DNA of 64,000 bases from Antedon mediterranea (lineage: Eukaryota; Echinodermata; Crinoidea; Comatulida; Antedonidae): assembly GCF_964355755.1 (NCBI RefSeq), contig NC_092672.1, forward strand, positions 22,690,501 through 22,754,500, written 5' to 3'. Position 1 is the stretch's first letter, and each line of letters opens with the position of its first letter. Below the pieces are notes generated by a model. It made no database searches. It was given only the letters and a program-made list of their open reading frames with translations, and was not told the origin of the DNA. Below are positions 60,701 to 64,000 of the stretch, piece by piece. The position numbers and the translations under genes were made by a program.

Positions 60701-61291
60701 GACTAAAATATGTATTGAAAAGAGGATGTGTTTCATTTTGAAGGATCTAATATTAATTATTCTGTATATAAATCTTTATGTTAAAACCATTAATGAATAC
60801 GTACATGTGTGACGTTTCAACTTGTTTTAACAAGTCAGGGAATGACTATTTGTAATCTGTAATAGTCTGTGATTTTCCGAAGTTCTTTGCCTTTTTAGGG
60901 GGCGCTAATCTACAACTAGCAAAGCTACAGTACTCCTAGCAACTACTAACATCTAGTCAGTTGCCAGATGAAGACTTATTAAAAACAAGTTGAAACGTTG
61001 CACATGTACGCATTATTTTTAAACAATCTACTGATTTAAAGAAGGGCTAGACAGATGGAATTAGTAAATTAACCAGCCATGTGTGGGCAACCATTTCATT
61101 CCATGTTTTGATACCCTATGAATAACTGTGCCAAGTGTCAGAATGTTCACTTCAGGTCTACTAAAGTAGGCCTACTACAGTATCATGACAGAGAGAATAT
61201 CAACAGCATTTTCCTTTACCTTTTTGAAACGACATGCTGGTTTCTTTTCAACTTGTGGTGGAATGCATCTAGGCCTAGATTTAGTAATAAT
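42021..61291 (-). CDS. MYO19: Class XIX-like unconventional myosin (22 exons, start not found)
   Basis: Actin-based motor on the minus strand. Exons from 5': 61220-61291, 60390-60494, 58995-59100, 58086-58225, 57507-57620, 57096-57154, 56886-56959, 56013-56082, 55746-55848, 54903-55100, 53828-53915, 52586-52772, 51913-52102, 51465-51575, 50567-50743, 49455-49547, 48618-48671, 47919-48097, 46550-46739, 43301-43427, 43059-43201, 42021-42704. All phases join, giving about 1087 residues. Motifs: P-loop GESGSGKT, switch [10 protein letters not shown], switch [11 protein letters not shown], and PHYIRCIKP before the converter. The signature [20 protein letters not shown] matches class XIX as I recall it. 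MYO19 drives mitochondria. The N-terminus has an SH3-like lead and the tail differs from vertebrate MYO19. Confidence 0.8.
43059..43427 (-). CDS. MYO19: Myosin lever arm: IQ motifs
   Basis: Exons 43301-43427 and 43059-43201. The first encodes [20 protein letters not shown] then [10 protein letters not shown], a weak IQ. The second motif is split by the intron: VVIIQAG | [13 protein letters not shown], a good IQxxFRGW consensus. A third is [19 protein letters not shown]. Light chains or calmodulin would bind here. The phase 1 join gives the glycine of AGFRG. Confidence 0.85.
44119..46541. mobile_element. TTAA-flanked TIR element, 2.4 kb, in a myosin intron
   Basis: The ends read AGATGTATTGTCCCCC in inverse orientation, each flanked by TTAA (44115-44118 and 46542-46545). 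Subterminal sequence is also inverted over roughly 200-300 bp (for example AAAGTTATTCACTT against AAGTGAATAACTTT, and GAGCTAACTCAT near both ends). TTAA targets suggest the piggyBac superfamily, but no transposase is present. It carries splice-like signals and two short ORFs (44711-44953 plus, 45036-45279 minus) that I do not recognise. The minus ORF ends the phrase [20 protein letters not shown] and may be captured host sequence. Confidence 0.75.
46550..57620 (-). CDS. MYO19: Myosin motor core and converter
   Basis: The P-loop exon 57507-57620 ends [12 protein letters not shown], and the T comes from 57096-57154 ([11 protein letters not shown]). Switch I lies in 56013-56082. 55746-55848 holds [14 protein letters not shown] and NFHIFYQ. 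The 53828-53915 exon has [11 protein letters not shown]. The 51913-52102 exon carries switch II and the relay (LDVYGFESF...[14 protein letters not shown]). The 50567-50743 exon has [20 protein letters not shown]. Next is a short basic exon 48618-48671 ([15 protein letters not shown], loop 2). 47919-48097 carries [13 protein letters not shown]. The converter exon 46550-46739 ends [12 protein letters not shown]. All the nucleotide-binding residues I can check are present, so an active motor is likely. Confidence 0.85.
46782..47170. repeat. 77-bp tandem repeat, 5 copies
   Basis: The unit contains ACAACACACTGGCAAGTATG, TTAGTAGGTGTTCAACATG and a TATATATAGTATATATTATA end. It lies in a myosin intron and directly abuts SINE copy 2. 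Confidence 0.95.
47175..47450 (-). mobile_element. tRNA-headed SINE, copy 2
   Basis: Same family as 21317-21618. The ends CACAGAAT...CGCCCGGTGATATACTG and GATACGCCCTCATCTT are shared. The tRNA head is diverged (T arm around GGTTTGAATC on the minus strand) and its anticodon arm has a small deletion, so it is a dead copy. Confidence 0.75.
47650..47940. repeat. 128-bp repeat copying the 3' edge of a myosin exon
   Basis: Two extra copies (around 47654 and 47782) of about the last 38 bases of exon 47919-48097 with its donor, plus intron sequence (TTAACTTAACTAAACAAGGG). Copy 1 keeps a GT donor. In copy 2 it is changed. Confidence 0.8.
48838..49425. repeat. 21-bp minisatellite, about 28 copies
   Basis: The unit TTAGTATGGTGTTACTACA(T/G)TG is repeated with little variation in a myosin intron. 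Confidence 0.95.
51285..51575. repeat. Repeat copying the 3' edge of myosin exon 51465-51575
   Basis: Two tandem partial copies (near 51295-51365 and 51366-51448) of the exon end with donor (AGCAACACTTACTTGATTCA on the plus strand) stand next to the true exon. They contain the coding end for ISIFALMNQ and a GTAAGT donor each. Confidence 0.85.
53130..53773. repeat. 49-bp minisatellite, about 13 copies
   Basis: The unit is AAAGGTTGCAACTACTTTAA + GCTAAACTATAAATACTGTA + TGCAATCTT, in the intron before exon 52586-52772. Confidence 0.95.
54113..54830. repeat. 77-bp minisatellite, about 9 copies
   Basis: The unit has GTTCACTGATGTTTACTGTC, CACATGTGCTGGATTAGTTC and AACCAAGGCATCTAAACACA. It is followed at 54833-54895 by a partial copy of the end of exon 54903-55100. 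Confidence 0.95.
56554..56588. repeat. Perfect 35-bp palindrome
   Basis: CAGGGAAGAGTTAAAT on the left and its exact inverse on the right, with a 3-base centre. It lies in a myosin intron. Confidence 0.85.
57642..57938. mobile_element. Short degenerate relative of the 44119-46541 element
   Basis: The left end AGATGTATATTCCCC matches the TIR of the 2.4-kb element. Subterminal GTCAAAGTGAATAACT and AAAAGTTATTCATTTT also match. The right end is diverged. It sits about 20 bases upstream of the acceptor of the P-loop exon 57507-57620. Confidence 0.55.
58086..61291 (-). CDS. MYO19: Myosin N-terminal region
   Basis: Exon 61220-61291 ([17 protein letters not shown]..., basic lead). Exon 60390-60494 ([18 protein letters not shown], an SH3-like strand pair as in the N-termini of many myosins). 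Exon 58995-59100 ([20 protein letters not shown]). Exon 58086-58225 ([20 protein letters not shown] then TLNPFKE, the first motor beta-strands). The last two join in phase 1. The exon at 60390 and the exon at 58086 are each next to arrays made from their own sequence. A first exon with the start codon must lie upstream of 61291 but I could not choose one. Confidence 0.7.
58235..58690. repeat. Tandem copies of the acceptor half of myosin exon 58086-58225
   Basis: Five or so copies, about 85-100 bp each, of GTGTTGCCAGTCTGAGTGTG...CAGCACTATGAACAG. These are the first ~80 coding bases of the exon plus its 3' splice site. Each copy retains an AG acceptor context. Confidence 0.85.
59220..60480. repeat. 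79-bp array derived from the donor half of myosin exon 60390-60494
   Basis: About 15 units, each with CTTACCTGGCCATTAGATTT, AGTGACTATAATCTTGCCAT and the tail CTAAAACATGAATTAACACA. On the minus strand every unit carries the coding end of the exon and a CAG|GTAAGAGG donor. Reading on past the first donor meets a TAA, so only the most 5' copy (60390-60494) can be the functional exon. Confidence 0.9.
60794..61012. repeat. Inverted-repeat element with GACGTTTCAACTTG arms
   Basis: Left arm around TACATGTGTGACGTTTCAAC (60802-60837). Right arm around GTTGAAACGTTGCACATGTA (60970-61012). It also contains GATGAAGACTTATTAAAAAC, a GATGAAG...TTGAAACG block like those seen at 5464-5510 in reverse. Confidence 0.65.
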
Positions 61292-61935
61292 CTGAAAAAA
61301 ATAGCGAAATGCTAAATTTTTACAAACAAATTTTTATGAACATATAACCACTTGTGACCTAGCCTAGCTAGGAATTTAAATGGTTATTTGGCCCTATACT
61401 ACTATTATAGCCTAGACAGGCCTGCCTACAGTACTAAGTACTAGGAACAGCTAGGCTAGGCTTTTGCAGAAAAGTGTAGTCGGTCTGATTTGATTTGAAT
61501 TGATTAGAAAATCATCATAAAAGATTTTGCAGGATAGCCCAAAAAGCTTAGGCCTAAATAAACATTCATCCCTTATAGTACCAAACAAATATTGACCAGA
61601 ACCAGCAATCAGCAACGCTCCATACTGAACACCCGATTTTATCTGAACCAAAATAAAACGTTATCGATTTTACCATATATCAAACATAAAACTACCGCAT
61701 TGGGCCCTGCGCTAATACGATCGGGCCCAGCAAATGAGACGATAGAGACCAAACTGGTTCCTAACACATGAGACGATCGGGCCAACGCATGAGACGATCG
61801 GGCCAACGCATGAGACGATCGGGACCACATTTTCTGGGCCCAAGACGATCGGGCAGCAAATAAAAAAATTTTACTGTGATAACGGCCTAGACTTTGGTTA
61901 GGCCTAATATAGTTAGTAATAATACGATTTCGATC
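61292..61935. other. Upstream region of myosin with 21-bp GACGATCGGGCC repeat
   Basis: No supported exon. 61725-61860 is a short array of GCATGAGACGATCGGGCCAA units. TAGGCCTAG-like words are frequent. The myosin first exon may lie between here and 63.5 kb. Confidence 0.5.
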
Positions 61936-63018
61936 CAAGTCGGCCCTAAACCGTCTCGGCCAAAGTCAAGTCGGCCCCAAGTAAACCCCAAGTCAAGTCG
62001 GCCCCCCGTCAAGTCGGCCTCAAGTCAACTCGGCCTCAAGTCAACTCGGCCTCACGTCAACTCAGCCAAAAAATAATCGGTCAACTCGGCCCCATTAAAG
62101 TATGGAACGCAAAAAGTGCAAATGAAGGGGATTGATAAAATAATATTTCTTCACAATTTTTTAACTATGAATAATTCTGACTTTTAATGAATATCAATAT
62201 TTAGACAATAATATATTTAGCAACAAAAACAGGAATGATTTCACCAACTTTCCTTTATTTACGTTTAATAAAATTTCAAATTGCACAATTGAAAACAATT
62301 CGTAGCTGCGCCTCCCTGTGCGTTTGGCAGCTTTTTTGATATCTACAACTGCTATGTGTTTTCGCTGACCGGGGGATTCCTCTTTTTTAAAAACGCAAAG
62401 CATGGACAAAAACGATGTACGATCATTTTTTCTATGGCCAAATGTGATGGAACGTAGGCCTCCGTCTTCGATTTACTAAATGCAATAGGCCTACCTGCAC
62501 ATGTTTTTGTAACACGCGGGTACTTCTATTCATATCGGCAATGAGTTCACAGGGAAAAATTTCATTTGAAAATTTTGTTTAGCAAAATTGCTAATCAATT
62601 TAAATTTAAATTAATTTTTTAGTCAAGAAAGATAGTTTTGTATTGTATTTTTTGCTACACAATTGTAGAAATGTGTAGCAAAAAGGTTGTTTTGTATAGC
62701 TTTTTGCTATGCTACACTGGCGAAATTATTCCCTGGTTCATTTTTTTATATGATATTATTATATTATATTTTTTATTTCTTCATTTTTTAGAGTGGATAG
62801 GCCTAGAGGCCTAGTAATAATCATAATAACATTAAGTACTTTTTGCGTTCCATACTTTAATATTGTGGCCGAGTTGCAGTTGACCGATTAGTTTTTGGCC
62901 GAGTTGACGTGAGGCCGAGTTGACTTGGGGCCGAGTTGACTTGGGGCCGACTTGACGTGGGGCCGACTTGACGTGGGGCCGACTTGACTTTGGCCGAGAC
63001 GGTTGGGGCCGACTTGAC
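61936..63018. mobile_element. Fold-back element with repeat-bearing arms
   Basis: The left arm (about 61936-62118) is made of CAAGTCGGCC / CAACTCGGCC units and ends AAAGTATGGAACGCAAAAAG. The right arm (about 62837-63018) is its inverse: CTTTTTGCGTTCCATACTTT, then GGCCGAGTTGACTT units. The middle (62119-62836) has a short minus ORF (62194-62409) of no known family. The arms of internal short repeats are typical of Foldback-type transposons. Confidence 0.75.
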
Positions 63019-64000
63019 CTGCACCCAATAATACCCTACCCAGGCCTACCTACCTAGCCTAGGCTACTAGCTAGGCTATATAGCTAAGCCTAGGCTAGGA
63101 GTATAGGCCTACTACTAGGCCTAGCTAGGCTAGGCTAGCCTGGCATTTATTGCACCTGACCTGCATTATCCTACATAATTGCCTGTACCTAGCCTAGCTA
63201 GGCGCCGCCTAGTAATTGCGGCGCTAATGCAGTTTCGTACCCACCCCTTAAAATTACTCAAAATCTTCATCCAACCTACTCACGAGTTGTCTACAGCATT
63301 CTGCAATCATAAAATTGTAAAAAATCGAAATTTTTTTATTTAAAACTATTTTTAATCAATTAATACTGACCACCCTTCGGAAATACATCGCCAGCTTAGC
63401 TTCGCGAAAATCATCGCTAGGCCTGCCGATAAAAGTACGGAGGCCTCACAGGACATTAACTCTATTAATAGAGTAAACAGTTGCGTTCTATAGAGGGCGT
63501 AGTTACTAACGTTTAAAGCCCGCACCAAATAATTATAATTTTCATTATTTCCGACATGCGTTTCGTATTTTTAATAAAGAAAAGAAATACTATACAATTG
63601 CTGTATTCATCATTGTGGGTATCATCATAATTATGTTATGTTTTTAATTTGTTCTTTCATTTTACTAGTAGAATTTCACACAGAAAAGAAGATAAATATG
63701 GAACTGCTGACTCTTGAAGATATAAGTACTACTGACCAATTTTCCTCTGTTTTAGTTTATTTTACATTATGGTTTGTAGGTCAAATAAATAAATGAAATG
63801 AATAAAAAGAATTACAGTACTTCATTCCTGAGTTACATTGTTAATGTTATAACACAATAATCAAGCTATGACGAATTAATTGTTTTAGTATTTGTTATCA
63901 CTAGCTATACTAGAAACGCTAATGGTTTCCCTGTTTTAAGATTTTATAGAAGTATATTATTATTAATTAACATTTTTTATGTTTTTAATTTGTTCTTACA
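63019..64000. other. Right flank, AGGCCTAG-rich, possible myosin promoter side
   Basis: 63030-63220 is dense in AGGCCTAG and TAGCTAGGC words. A possible minus-strand first exon with ATG near 63410 and a GTCAGT donor near 63370 exists, but its phase does not fit the exon at 61291 without another exon. I do not call it. After 63500 the sequence is plain A+T-rich. Confidence 0.35.

Noticed and set aside
62194-62409. 71-codon minus ORF as a host exon of the myosin gene
   Set aside because: It lies inside the fold-back element and does not join in phase to the exon at 61291.
63370-63420. Possible myosin first exon with ATG and GTCAGT donor
   Set aside because: Its end phase (2) does not match the phase 0 start of the next exon, and no bridging exon was found.

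Overview
The window is A+T-rich eukaryotic DNA from an intron-bearing animal genome. It carries scattered AGGCCTAG-type motifs, many minisatellites and many small DNA elements. The gene content (a death-fold ROCO protein and a class XIX-like myosin) suggests an invertebrate deuterostome, most likely an echinoderm. The class is not resolved, and this assignment is inference from gene content and sequence texture.

Left part (about 4.1-37.0 kb, + strand): a locus for an ankyrin - death domain - ROC/COR GTPase (ROCO family, DAPK/MFHAS1-like plan). Copy A has 22 exons in the window, from 4161 to a stop at 29453, and is open at its 5' side. Its order is ankyrin repeats, a death domain, a ROC GTPase with a long insert between G1 and G3, a COR domain, and a death-effector-like C-terminal exon. 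Copy B (30434-36932) is a tandem duplicate that begins in the middle of the ROC domain. It repeats the ROC end and COR exons of A and then ends in three death domains instead of the DED-like exon. No 5' half or obvious promoter precedes B, yet its splice sites and reading frames are intact. The junction is phase-compatible with the A exon ending at 11282. One upstream half (ANK-DD-ROC) could therefore be spliced to two alternative COR plus adaptor tails. This is the most interesting structure in the window.

The long A intron (14057-23784) has collected a TIR element with AAG flanks, a TTAA-flanked element, a tRNA-headed SINE, a Penelope-like remnant, a LINE fragment and several satellites. 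The matching B intron is only about 0.84 kb. A degenerate DIRS/Ngaro-like gag relic sits in a later A intron.

Middle (37.0-42.0 kb): intergenic, dominated by a 78-bp satellite of about 25 copies.

Right part (42.0-61.3 kb, - strand, tail-to-tail with the ROCO locus): a class XIX-like unconventional myosin. I can chain 22 exons with consistent phases: SH3-like N-terminus, P-loop, switch I, switch II, actin-binding segments, converter, IQ motifs, and an acidic tail ending in a short hydrophobic segment that looks like a tail anchor. The gene is unusual because several of its exon-intron borders have been copied into tandem repeats. One TTAA element lies only four bases inside a 5' splice site. 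The far right (61.3-64.0 kb) holds a large fold-back element and probably the upstream region of the myosin gene. The start codon was not found.
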